Positions 1 through 7,034 of a stretch of 10,051 nt of DNA are shown one piece after another. The translations under genes and the position numbers were made by a program. The notes beneath the pieces are model-generated. The model made no database searches. It was not told the origin of the DNA and worked only from the letters and a program-made list of their open reading frames with translations. The stretch comes from an uncultured Desulfobacterales bacterium. GTDB taxonomy: Bacteria > Desulfobacterota > Desulfobacteria > Desulfobacterales > JAFDCJ01. Every line of letters starts with the position of its first letter. Within the stretch, counting starts at the first letter, position 1. The stretch spans positions 1 through 10,051 of the forward strand of contig CALZJV010000309.1 in NCBI GenBank assembly GCA_945787595.1, read 5' to 3'.

Positions 1-22
1 CTGAAACCTGAAACCTGAAACC
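1..22. repeat. Heptamer tandem repeat (CTGAAAC x3)
   Basis: Three exact head-to-tail copies of CTGAAAC (1-7, 8-14, 15-21) followed by C. The array may continue to the left of the window. The same TGAAACC word recurs in the gap before livH, at about 3698 and at 3820-3826, the latter inside an inverted-repeat arm. This suggests that a dispersed repeat family contributes to both places. Confidence 0.75.
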
Positions 23-61
23 TTGAACAGATTTGATCTATGGCAGAGCCGATCACCTCTG

Positions 62-85
62 ACCTGGCCCTGAGGACCAGGTTTT
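62..85 (+). terminator. Possible rho-independent terminator of a gene left of the window
   Basis: ACCTGG (62-67) pairs with CCAGGT (77-82). Past one C-A mismatch the stem continues with CC/GG, leaving a TGA loop, and TTTT follows directly. This fits a plus-strand intrinsic terminator, but the T tract is short and the gene it would serve is outside the window. Confidence 0.35.
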
Positions 86-194
86 CGATTTTGAATAAAA
101 GTCAATCACAATTTATATATTCCTTAAGCCCTTGGAATCTTATAATATAAATTCATCGAGGCTGATCAGCTCGTTAAAAAAGAAGAAAACACTT

Positions 195-228
195 AAATAG
201 TCCCCCTTGCAGACTCGCTGGACTATTT
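195..228 (-). terminator. Likely terminator of the PIG-L deacetylase gene
   Basis: Perfect 9-bp arms, AAATAGTCC (195-203) and GGACTATTT (220-228), enclose a 16-nt loop. On the minus strand the hairpin starts six bases after the PIG-L stop codon and is followed by a T-rich stretch, the complement of the A-rich 176-194. The T tract is interrupted and partly distal, so efficiency is uncertain. Confidence 0.5.
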
Positions 229-233
229 GGGCC

Positions 234-962
234 TTAAACCTTCATCACTTCAAACCCCACCGCATATTGGCACCCGAAACGTTTCCCGGTAGCAGAGGCA
301 TTATTTCGCAGGAAAGCCTCAGGGTCGAAATTCCCCGCTAGGTTCTGGATGTATGCCTTATGGGCTTTTAAAGAGGCAATGCCCTTGTCCAGAAAATCGC
401 TGACATCAACGGCATGGTCAGTCTGGGGTGAGCCGGAAATGCAGACCATCTTGACCCCGCCCCAGGGTTGAAGTCCTTCCTGCAGCAATTCCGGGAATAT
501 CCAGCGATTGGCTGCATCCCGCGAAGCGTCCAGCACCGCCAGGCCGACCCAACGGTGATCGGCCATATTAAGCTCAGGGCCTCCCCAGGTAAGCTGAAAG
601 TTTAAAGTAACCAGGACATTCGGGCGATGTTTTCTAATGGCCCGGGCAATATCCCGGCGAAGCGGCAACCCGTATTCGATAACTCCGTCCTGGTGGTCCA
701 GAAACTCGACGGTTTCAACGCCCACCAGACGCGCACTGACCATTTCCTCTTCTTCCCGAAGCCGTCCTGTCTCTTCCGGGGACATGCTGTCAATCCCCGC
801 TTCCCCCCGTGATACCATCAGATAGCTGATTTGCTTGCCTTGGGAGGTCCAGCGCGCCACGGCGCTGGCAGCTCCGTACTCGAGATCATCCGGGTGAGCA
901 ACCACTGCCAGAGCCCTTTCCCAGTTTTCATCAAGGGGTTTCAAATTCTTTTTTGCGGCCAT
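234..962 (-). CDS. PIG-L (LmbE-like) family deacetylase
   Basis: Predicted cytoplasmic zinc-dependent N-deacetylase of 242 aa, the usual size for the PIG-L/LmbE fold. That family removes acetyl groups from N-acetylglucosamine-type substrates (for example MshB, BshB, PIG-L). Visible hallmarks are AHPDD at residues 22-26 (zinc ligands His23 and Asp26, catalytic base Asp25), SRGEAG at 51-56 matching the family's TRGEAG, and MADHR at 133-137, whose His136 fits the third zinc ligand of the usual HPDH motif. A late AHKAYIQNL segment (200-208) resembles the family's AxxxHxSQ region. The frame opens 57 bases further upstream at 1019, but ATG at 962 is preferred: GGGAGG sits six bases before it and AHPDD then falls at the usual N-terminal position. 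No signal peptide is seen. The gene stands alone on the minus strand, divergent from the transporter. The actual substrate cannot be read from sequence. Confidence 0.9.
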   Translation of the reverse strand: MAAKKNLKPLDENWERALAVVAHPDDLEYGAASAVARWTSQGKQISYLMVSRGEAGIDSMSPEETGRLREEEEMVSARLVGVETVEFLDHQDGVIEYGLPLRRDIARAIRKHRPNVLVTLNFQLTWGGPELNMADHRWVGLAVLDASRDAANRWIFPELLQEGLQPWGGVKMVCISGSPQTDHAVDVSDFLDKGIASLKAHKAYIQNLAGNFDPEAFLRNNASATGKRFGCQYAVGFEVMKV

Positions 963-965
963 ATG

Positions 966-974
966 TTTCCTCCC
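966..974 (-). promoter_or_regulatory. Ribosome binding site fixing the PIG-L start
   Basis: On the minus strand GGGAGGAAA ends three bases before ATG 962. It is strong and well spaced, and supports this start over the upstream ATG at 1019. Confidence 0.75.
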
Positions 975-1100
975 GCTGTTAAGATATGAGTATAAGTTAA
1001 TTCTTCCGTTTAGCAGCAATCGTGAAGCGTCAGAAACTTCTACTTCTTTTCAGATTTTTACTTTTTGAGTCAATTTTTATAAATGAAATATTGACATTAA

Positions 1101-1289
1101 ATTAAAAGTTACAAGGCTGTCCCTTTCAATCTATTACCACTAATTAGATGCTCCAAACCCCTTCAGCCGGCCAAGCTACGGGTTAAAGTGCCGCTGCTGA
1201 CCCATACCCTTTACCAACTGACGACCCGGCCGCCCCTAAAGAAAATTATGGATCAGGCCATTCGGGCCGCAAGCGGCCAAGAAGTTTAA
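1101..1289 (+). pseudogene. Possible C-terminal remnant of an unidentified gene
   Basis: This frame is open from after a stop at 1098-1100 to TAA at 1287-1289 and has no ATG near its beginning. Its last 40 or so codons give a protein-like, helix-forming end (contains PLKKIMDQAIRAASGQEV). The front part (1101-1154) looks random. That pattern suits a truncated 3' end of a lost gene. I do not recognise the family and it could be chance. Confidence 0.25.
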
Positions 1290-1368
1290 AATGCTTCCGT
1301 TTAGCTGTGAATTGAATGTGCGCCCGTCCATGGCAGTTGTTTCCTTGCGAAAATCCAGGCGGAATAAA

Positions 1369-1554
1369 ATGAAACTGAATCAACGACAGATTGCAAGACT
1401 TGTAGAATTCATCGCCGGGATAAAGGAAGACACATATCCGGAAATGCCGCCTGATGATTTTCACCAAAAGCCACATCTTCGTATACTGTTCGCCGACCAT
1501 CTGACAGCCGGCATCCTGAAACATCATTCCGACCAACTGTCGGGCCCTTATTAA
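1369..1554 (+). CDS. Small hypothetical ORF, 61 aa, doubtful
   Basis: The frame beginning MKLNQRQIARLVEFIAGIKE gives a 61-residue, mildly basic product with an amphipathic N-terminal helix. The same frame is open from ATG 1291. The ribosome site before 1369 is weak (AGGCGG about seven bases upstream). No known domain, signal peptide or membrane segment is visible. It lies just after the remnant at 1101-1289, so it may be another fragment of the same decayed locus rather than an expressed gene. Confidence 0.2.
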   Translation: MKLNQRQIARLVEFIAGIKEDTYPEMPPDDFHQKPHLRILFADHLTAGILKHHSDQLSGPY

Positions 1555-2207
1555 GCCCCAGTGTCGCATAAACAACATGGCAAAGCATAGCTAATTCTCC
1601 GTTATTATAACCAATATCTTAGTGAAGACACAATTTTTTGGAAAAGGTGCGGTGGGATTGCTGATCCGGCCCGCGTAATAAACCTGTGAAGATGAATTAG
1701 CTCTTGACACGGCCACTAAATTGATTTAACCAATATTTCAATCATCACCCGAAGGGAATTTGAGTGGTTTAAGGTACTCTCGGGTTTAGATCCCCACAGA
1801 GAAGAAAACGATCGTAGCGCGGTAAGATTAGAACGGGTCAAACGGTATTTGGCGAGCGATTTAGGCGAAACAATAAATCGAACATCCGCATGGATGACCA
1901 ATATATACGTTAACGTAATTTTTTGCAATCTTAATAGCAATTAAGCCGAACTCACTCGCTGATCGTCATTGGATTGAATCACTTATGGACAAAGTCCCCT
2001 ATCTCTTCTCTCAGGACATCTTCACATCACCTATTATTCCATCGCGCCATGGTGACCCTCGCTGTCTAGAATCACCAGAAGAAATCTCTTTTTTTGACCA
2101 ACTTTGGATGTCCGACTTCGACCAGCTGATATTGGACGACAGCAATCGCTGCGGTCAATTTGTAAGCTTTTGGTAGAAATACCCATCCGGGGGAAGTTTA
2201 TACAAGT

Positions 2208-2339
2208 TTTAACTAGAAAGTAGCGGAATTTCCATTTTGGGGACACGGATGACCACGGATCACCGGGATATTAAAAGCTACAAAAAACCAAATATCTGTG
2301 GAAATCTGTGAAAATCTGTGTCCTAATTTAACTAGAAAG
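2208..2339. repeat. Small repeat insert bounded by a 13-bp direct repeat
   Basis: TTTAACTAGAAAG occurs at 2208-2220 and again at 2327-2339, like a target duplication around a 106-bp insert. Inside, two 10-bp units at 2241-2260 (acacggatga-like) face three 10-bp units at 2291-2320 (aaatctgtg-like) in inverted orientation. The arms 2241-2264 and 2300-2323 match at 17 of 24 positions when one is reverse-complemented. The right-hand copy of the direct repeat merges into the ribosome site of the binding-protein gene. Confidence 0.65.
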
Positions 2340-2344
2340 GAGGT
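2336..2344 (+). promoter_or_regulatory. Strong ribosome binding site of the substrate-binding protein
   Basis: AAAGGAGGT ends five bases before ATG 2350 and is close to a perfect anti-Shine-Dalgarno match. This agrees with the high expression expected for a periplasmic binding protein. Its first four bases belong to the 13-bp direct repeat that ends at 2339. Confidence 0.8.
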
Positions 2345-2349
2345 CTCTC

Positions 2350-3567
2350 ATGTCAAAATCCATAAAAATTTTAGCACTGGGCCTGTTTATTGTCATGTTC
2401 ATCGGAACTACAGGTTTTTTAACGGGAGCTGTGGCAAAACAAAAAGTCAAAATCGGCTTTATCGGTCCCTTGACGGGCGGCAATGCGTCCATGGGTCTGG
2501 GCGGTCGCAACTCTTTTCGCTTGGCAGTGATGCAATACAATCGCGACGAATTCGGAGCTAAGAAGTATGAGTACGAAGCCGTGGTGGAAGACGATAATTG
2601 TGTCCCGGCAACCGGTGTGCGCGTCGCCACCAAGATGGCGTCTAACCCTTCCATTATTGCCGGCGCCTCACATTATTGCAGCATGGTGGGAATCGCGACC
2701 AAACCGGTCTTCGCCCAGTTCAAGTATCCCTCCATGATCTGGGGTGCTGTTCTGCCGGCCATCACCATCCCCTCACCCAAATACATATCCAGAGTCAATG
2801 GGACCCAGAGAGAGCAGAATGCCTATCACGCTGAATGGTCAAGAAAGACGGTCAAGGAAGTATACAAAAAAGCCCCGCAAAACTTCGTGGTCATTCACGA
2901 CATTACCGATTACGGCAGGGGGCATGCCGAGTATTTTATCGCTGCGGTGGAGCAATTGGGGGGCAAAATCCTCGCCAAGATGGGTGTCACCATCGGACAA
3001 AAGGATTTTTCGGCTGAATTGACCAAGGCCAAGGCCTTAAAGCCGGATGTGATATTTTTTGGCGGCCTGACGCCCGAAGGTGCCAGGCTGCGAATTCAGA
3101 TGCAAAAATTGGGCATCAAGGCCGGCTTTGAAGGCACCTCCGGAATTCTAAATGAGGATTTCATCAAGACCACCGGGGCTGAAGTCGCCGAGGGCAGCAT
3201 GTGCTTCGGAGAAGGAGCTCCTTTTGAAAAGCTGCCGGGCGGTAAGGAATTCTTGGCCGGTTATCAAAAAGAAGGCTTCAAGGATGAACCCGAGTTTTAC
3301 GGGGTCTTTGCCTATGTTGCCGCCCAATTGATCATGGATGCGATCGAAGAGGTCGGGCCGGATCGTGAGAAGGTTGCCGATGTACTGGCCCGGACCGACA
3401 GAGAAAGCTCGGTCATCGGCCCCATAAAATTTGACAAAGACGGTCAGAATGTCTTGCCCGTCGTTACCGCCTATGTCGCCCAGGACGGTAAATGGGTGGT
3501 TTGGGAAGATTCGGAATATGCCAGTGGGAAGCGGGTCTTGCCGACCATCACGTATATGAGTGAGTAA
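2350..3567 (+). CDS. Branched-chain-amino-acid-type ABC transporter substrate-binding protein
   Basis: Periplasmic solute-capture subunit of the HAAT (Liv) importer, 405 aa, Peripla_BP_6 / LivJ-LivK type. Residues 1-29 form a Sec signal peptide: basic start (MSKSIK), hydrophobic core, and AVA before a probable cut ahead of Lys30. The mature protein opens with VKIGFIGPLTGGNASMG (33-49), the family's standard first strand and ligand loop. Cys84 and Cys110 lie in DDNC and SHYC, the context of the disulfide known in LIV-binding proteins. DYGRGHAEYF (187-196) and KPDVIFFGGL (231-240) are typical of the second lobe. The start is fixed by a near-perfect ribosome site. It is the first gene of the transporter cluster, separated from livH by 341 bp that hold an inverted-repeat element. 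HAAT binders take leucine/isoleucine/valine, other amino acids, amides, urea or aromatic acids, so the ligand is not predictable here. Confidence 0.95.
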   Translation: MSKSIKILALGLFIVMFIGTTGFLTGAVAKQKVKIGFIGPLTGGNASMGLGGRNSFRLAVMQYNRDEFGAKKYEYEAVVEDDNCVPATGVRVATKMASNPSIIAGASHYCSMVGIATKPVFAQFKYPSMIWGAVLPAITIPSPKYISRVNGTQREQNAYHAEWSRKTVKEVYKKAPQNFVVIHDITDYGRGHAEYFIAAVEQLGGKILAKMGVTIGQKDFSAELTKAKALKPDVIFFGGLTPEGARLRIQMQKLGIKAGFEGTSGILNEDFIKTTGAEVAEGSMCFGEGAPFEKLPGGKEFLAGYQKEGFKDEPEFYGVFAYVAAQLIMDAIEEVGPDREKVADVLARTDRESSVIGPIKFDKDGQNVLPVVTAYVAQDGKWVVWEDSEYASGKRVLPTITYMSE

Positions 3568-3653
3568 GATCAGATCTCGTCATTTCGCATGGGAAAACGG
3601 CTGTGTCTCTTTAATTGTCGTGGGATTGCATGAAAATTGAACATTGGAACTCA

Positions 3654-3826
3654 GGTTTCAGGTGTCGGGTGTCAGGAGTGAAAACGAGAGAGCCGGCCTG
3701 AAACCCCTGGCCCAGACCTAACTTGGTATGAATCCGAAAGATAAGACATTGTTAGGAACTCCTGCAGTGAACAGCAAAAATTCGTCCTATCGCACCAGGG
3801 CGGGCTGACACCCGACACCTGAAACC
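3654..3826. repeat. 173-bp element with perfect 22-bp inverted ends
   Basis: The 22 bases at 3654-3675 (starting GGTTTCAGGTGTCGG) are exactly reverse-complementary to 3805-3826, 129 bp apart. An internal pair, CCCTGG (3704-3709) and CCAGGG (3795-3800), could extend a cruciform. No protein is encoded, so this is a non-autonomous element or a recombined pair of dispersed repeats. A 16-bp part of the left arm recurs at 9430-9445, and the TGAAACC word recurs at the window start. It fills the gap between the binding-protein gene and livH and could form an RNA hairpin between them. Confidence 0.8.
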
Positions 3827-3908
3827 CATGCTCGGAGAAGGTTTTATCATGCCCGATAATGTCCAAAAATAAGGGCTATTTTCATAGTAGATTACGAGGT
3901 CTATAACT

Positions 3909-4829
3909 ATGGAAACTATCATCAATCAGATCATCCACGGAATCATGCTGGGCGTGATGTACAGCCTTGTGGCAGTGGGATTTACCCTGTTTTTCGGCGT
4001 TTTGAATTTGATTCAATTTTCCCATGGCGAGATTTTTATGGTAGGGGCCTTTTTGGGGCTTGTCATCATTAATGGTCTCAGCATGGTTCTTGGCATCCAG
4101 AATCCGGTTTTGTTATTATTGGCGGCTTTTACCGTATCCAGCATTCTGACGGGCCTGATCAGCATCCTTTTCGGCAGGATCACCATCAGGCCTATCATGA
4201 ATGCGCCTCCCATCATCGCCCTGCTAACCACCCTGGCCGCCGGTATTTCCATCCGCTATGCCGTGATGGCCTTTTACCCATCGGGGTCCGAACCCCAAAG
4301 ATTCCCAGCCCTGCTTCCCGATTGGCAAACCGAAGTGGGCGGTGTCCTGCTCAGATTCGACAGCCTCTTTATCCTGGTCGCCGGCATCCTGCTGATCAGC
4401 TGCACCTATCTGTTCATCAATAAAACCAAGATGGGAATTGCCATGCGGGCGGTTGCTCAGGACAGAGAAACCGCTGCCATGATGGGCGTCAATATAAACA
4501 GAGTTATCGATATCACCTTTGTGGTCGCCGGCGTACTGGCCGCCTGTGCCGGCATATTTAACGGGCTTTACTACCGGGAGATAATTTTTGATATGGGGGC
4601 GCTTTACGGCGTGGTGGGATTTTCAGCCGCAGTCATCGGGGGACTTGGAAATATTTTCGGTGCCATCGTGGGCGGATTTCTGTTCGCTCTGCTGGCCAGC
4701 TTTACTTCGGCCTTCATTCCTGGAGGCTCTGCTTACCGGTTTGTGGTGGCCTTCACTTTCCTGATCGTCTTCCTCGTCATCATGCCGAAAGGAATTTTAG
4801 GATTTAGAAAGGGAAAAAGAGAAGCATGA
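3909..4829 (+). CDS. livH: Branched-chain-amino-acid-type ABC transporter permease LivH
   Basis: Inner-membrane permease of 306 aa, usual length for LivH (BPD_transp_2 family). It forms one half of the transmembrane pathway with LivM. Roughly eight hydrophobic segments are visible from residue 10 to 293. The N-terminal GVMYSLVAVGFTLFFGVLNL region (15-34) with FSHGE (37-41) is the LivH hallmark. The cytoplasmic coupling segment MRAVAQDRETAAMMGVN (179-195) should contact the ATPase subunits, and FSAAVIGGLGNIFGAIVGG (238-256) is the conserved late helix. The protein ends in a basic tail. GAGGT at 3896-3900 is the ribosome site. The stop overlaps the livM start as ATGA, implying translational coupling. 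Nothing looks damaged. Confidence 0.95.
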   Translation: METIINQIIHGIMLGVMYSLVAVGFTLFFGVLNLIQFSHGEIFMVGAFLGLVIINGLSMVLGIQNPVLLLLAAFTVSSILTGLISILFGRITIRPIMNAPPIIALLTTLAAGISIRYAVMAFYPSGSEPQRFPALLPDWQTEVGGVLLRFDSLFILVAGILLISCTYLFINKTKMGIAMRAVAQDRETAAMMGVNINRVIDITFVVAGVLAACAGIFNGLYYREIIFDMGALYGVVGFSAAVIGGLGNIFGAIVGGFLFALLASFTSAFIPGGSAYRFVVAFTFLIVFLVIMPKGILGFRKGKREA

Positions 4830-6025
4830 AAAAATCGGCTGCATCTTTTAGGGATTTTGGTCTCATACTGCTTTGTATCGTCAGCTCCCTGGCAGTCTTT
4901 GTGGCTTTCCTGATGGTAGAGAACTTATTTTTACTGCTCGCCATTATTCTGGCCGTCGCTGCCGTTATATACCTGTTTGGCAAAGTAGATGGGATTAAAA
5001 CGCCGATAGTTGAAGCGTTTCAGCACCGCCGAAGATTTGTATTTGTGACTGTTTTAGCAGTTATCGTCATATTGCCGTTTATTCTTCGCAGCTCGCCCTA
5101 TTGGATTTATATTCTCACCATCGCCATCCTGTGGATTATTGTCTGTTTGGGAATCAATATCCAATTCGGATCAGCCGGCATCATAAACCTGGGAGCGGCT
5201 GCATTTTACGGCGTGGGGGCCTATACCGCCGGTATGCTGGCCACCAAACTCGGCTCACCCCCACTGTTGAATCTCTTTCTGGGAGCGATCATGACCATGG
5301 TGGTGGGCTCGGTTTTATTTATTCCGGTTCTTAAAACATCCAGTTACTATTTGGCCCTGGTGACGATCGCCTTTGTGATGGCTTTTCATACGCTCCTCAA
5401 CAATGCGGAATGGCTGGGAGGTGCCCAGGGAATCGTCGGTATTCCGCTCATGTCAATCGGGGGGTATTCTTTTCTGGAGGAAATTAATTTTTTGGGGTTG
5501 AAACTGCCCAGCCATGCTAACTTCTATTATCTCGCCCTGTTGCTGGGAGGGCTGTTGACATTGGCGGCTCACCGGCTCTGGAATTCGTGGGTGGGACTCA
5601 CCTGGAATTCTTTCAACGAAGACACCGGCGACGAGCTTGCGGCCCAATGCATGGGAGTGGAAGTCAAGAAGTGGTCGATGATTGCTTTCACGGTGGGTAA
5701 TTTTTACATCGGTCTGGCCGGCGCCTTTTTCGCCCACATGAACAGCTATGTTGCCCCTCCCGATATTACGTTTTACCTGTCTTTGCTTTTCATAAGTGCT
5801 GTGATTCTGGGGGGTGTGGACAGTATCCTGGGGGTTTCCGTAGCCGCTGTCCTGCTCGTGATTTTGCCGGAGAAGCTGAGGGCTCTCCAACAGTACTGGA
5901 TGATTTTATTCGGGATCATTTTGGTGCTGATGCTGATCTTGCGCCGTGAAGGTTTAATTCCGGCGAGCGTGCGCACATACGGGTTGAAAAAGCCGCGGGC
6001 TGCCGACGTGTCATCGGAACGTTAA
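4826..6025 (+). CDS. livM: Branched-chain-amino-acid-type ABC transporter permease LivM
   Basis: Second inner-membrane permease, 399 aa. It partners LivH to form the channel. About ten hydrophobic segments are visible. Residues 1-85 add extra N-terminal membrane spans and a basic linker (QHRRR, 66-70) not present in the shortest LivM proteins. The family core begins at 107 with CLGINIQFGSAGIINLGAAA, then GVGAYTAGML (129-138). The cytoplasmic coupling segment is NEDTGDELAAQCMG (264-277). It reads like the usual REDExAAxxxG but with about three extra residues (TGD) in the middle, which may shape the contact with the unusual ATPases. AVILGGVDSILG (325-336) and RREGLIP (373-379) match the normal C-terminal end. 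It overlaps livH by four bases. A 223-bp gap with a repeat element separates it from livG. Confidence 0.95.
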   Translation: MKKSAASFRDFGLILLCIVSSLAVFVAFLMVENLFLLLAIILAVAAVIYLFGKVDGIKTPIVEAFQHRRRFVFVTVLAVIVILPFILRSSPYWIYILTIAILWIIVCLGINIQFGSAGIINLGAAAFYGVGAYTAGMLATKLGSPPLLNLFLGAIMTMVVGSVLFIPVLKTSSYYLALVTIAFVMAFHTLLNNAEWLGGAQGIVGIPLMSIGGYSFLEEINFLGLKLPSHANFYYLALLLGGLLTLAAHRLWNSWVGLTWNSFNEDTGDELAAQCMGVEVKKWSMIAFTVGNFYIGLAGAFFAHMNSYVAPPDITFYLSLLFISAVILGGVDSILGVSVAAVLLVILPEKLRALQQYWMILFGIILVLMLILRREGLIPASVRTYGLKKPRAADVSSER

Positions 6026-6057
6026 ACCGTAAATAGGGGAACGATTAAACATAAATA

Positions 6058-6223
6058 CAGATATCGTTGATTGGTTGATTGGTTAAGTGGTTGTAAATAT
6101 GGATTTACCCCATATTTGCAAAATAATTGGACACCACATGCTTTAACAATCTTAACATTCTAAAATTATGACTATAATTTACCTAATCAACCATTCAACC
6201 AGTAAACTATTCAACATGGTCTG
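6058..6223. mobile_element. MITE-like element, copy A (livM-livG gap)
   Basis: This 166-bp segment is about 92% identical to 7813-7986 (13 substitutions by hand alignment plus one 8-bp length difference). Its left end 6066-6093 (GTTGATTGGTTGATTGG...) and right end 6188-6215 are imperfect inverted repeats, 22 of 28 positions matching. An internal hairpin pairs AAATATGG with CCATATTT. It has no coding capacity and is AT-rich. It ends about 25 bases before the livG start. The ends and size fit a non-autonomous miniature element. No clear target duplication is seen. Confidence 0.75.
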
Positions 6224-6248
6224 AAAGAAGCAGCTTCCAAGGTTCAAC

Positions 6249-7034
6249 ATGACTGCCCATAACCAGGAATTATTCCGTTGTGAAAAATTGACCAAGAATT
6301 TCGGTGGACTGACGGCTCTGCAAGCCGTTGATTTTTTTGTTTCCGAAGGTGAAATCGTGGGATTGATCGGCCCCAACGGCGCCGGGAAAACGACCCTGTT
6401 CAATGTTATAACGGGAGTGTATCCGTCCGATTCGGGCCGGTTAACGCTCAAGGGCGAGGTCCTGACCGGACTTGCGCCCCATCAGATCAAGAAAAAGGGG
6501 ATCTCCAGAACTTTTCAGCAGTCCCGGCTGGTTTTGGGCTTAAGTGTTTACGACAACCTGTTCATCGGGATGCTGCAGAGTTTTCACTCCGGGTTTTTTG
6601 ATACGCTCATCCGGCGTTCCCGATTCAAGCGTGAACTTAGCGGGGCGATCGAAAAGGCCAATGAATTATTGAGCCAGTTCAATGAAGAACTGGTTGACAG
6701 GGGTTTTACGACCGTCAGCGATATATCTCAGATCGATCGCAGGCGGTTGGAAATCTGTCGGGCCCTGGCGACTGAACCGGCTTTGCTGCTATTGGATGAA
6801 CCCTCAGCGGGAATGACTCCGGAAGAGAGTATCGAACTGATGAATGATATCAGACGGGTCCGGAAAAAGAACTACCGGCAGCTGTCGATCATATTGGTGG
6901 AGCATGATATGCTCGTCATTGAGGGCATCACCGACAGAGTCGTAGCGCTGAACTACGGTCAAAAAATCGCAGAGGGAACTTTTGAGGACGTTGCACGCAA
7001 TCAAGAGTTAAAGGAGGCCTATTTAGGAAAATGA
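6249..7034 (+). CDS. livG: Branched-chain-amino-acid-type ABC transporter ATP-binding protein LivG
   Basis: Cytoplasmic ATPase subunit, 261 aa, that pairs with LivF to power the importer. It has Walker A GPNGAGKT (41-48), Q-loop Gln90 in TFQQSR, Walker B LLLLDEP (179-185) with catalytic Glu184, H-loop His219 in LVEHDM, and the LivG-type C-terminus NYGQKIAEGTFEDV...EAYLGK. SAGMTPEE (186-193) is the LivG-style D-loop. The oddity is the ABC signature. Where LivG proteins normally read LxYGQQRRLEI, this one reads ISQIDRRRLEI (159-169), losing both the glycine and the glutamine. The frame is intact, so it is not a frameshift. A weak AAGG lies about six bases before ATG 6249, and an earlier in-frame ATG at 6216 hits a stop after one codon. 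It overlaps livF by four bases (ATGA). Confidence 0.93.
   Translation: MTAHNQELFRCEKLTKNFGGLTALQAVDFFVSEGEIVGLIGPNGAGKTTLFNVITGVYPSDSGRLTLKGEVLTGLAPHQIKKKGISRTFQQSRLVLGLSVYDNLFIGMLQSFHSGFFDTLIRRSRFKRELSGAIEKANELLSQFNEELVDRGFTTVSDISQIDRRRLEICRALATEPALLLLDEPSAGMTPEESIELMNDIRRVRKKNYRQLSIILVEHDMLVIEGITDRVVALNYGQKIAEGTFEDVARNQELKEAYLGK

Larger units (their letters stand above)
963..2207. other. Long gap without a convincing gene; possible decayed coding sequence
   Basis: This stretch of about 1.2 kb between the PIG-L gene and the transporter repeats holds only short frames. Apart from the two small frames listed separately, plus-strand 1720-1944 is open for 74 codons without a good start. It encodes a charged stretch (around LERVKRYLASDLGE) that looks protein-like but matches no family I recognise. 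A 63-codon frame at 1985-2176 has no clear ribosome site. Both the PIG-L and the transporter promoters should lie in or near this region. A TTGACA occurs at 1704-1709 but lacks a good -10 box at proper spacing, so I assign no promoter. Confidence 0.45.

Noticed and set aside
1..22. CRISPR-like array from the CTGAAAC repeats
   Set aside because: The units are 7 bp with no spacers and no cas gene in the window. It is a simple tandem repeat.
963..1019. Longer PIG-L start at 1019 (19 extra residues)
   Set aside because: No ribosome site there, the extra residues do not fit the family N-terminus, and ATG 962 has a strong GGGAGG at ideal spacing.
1265..1278. Strong GGCCGC/GCGGCC palindrome as a terminator
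   Set aside because: The loop would be two bases (four if the stem is shortened), no T run follows, and it lies within an open frame.
1704..1732. TTGACA promoter in the long gap
   Set aside because: The hexamer at the right distance is TAACCA, a poor -10 box, and no gene begins shortly downstream.
5453..5890. Minus-strand 145-codon frame inside livM
   Set aside because: Antisense to a clear membrane protein, rich in Gln/His/Pro, with no ribosome site or domain. It is a shadow.
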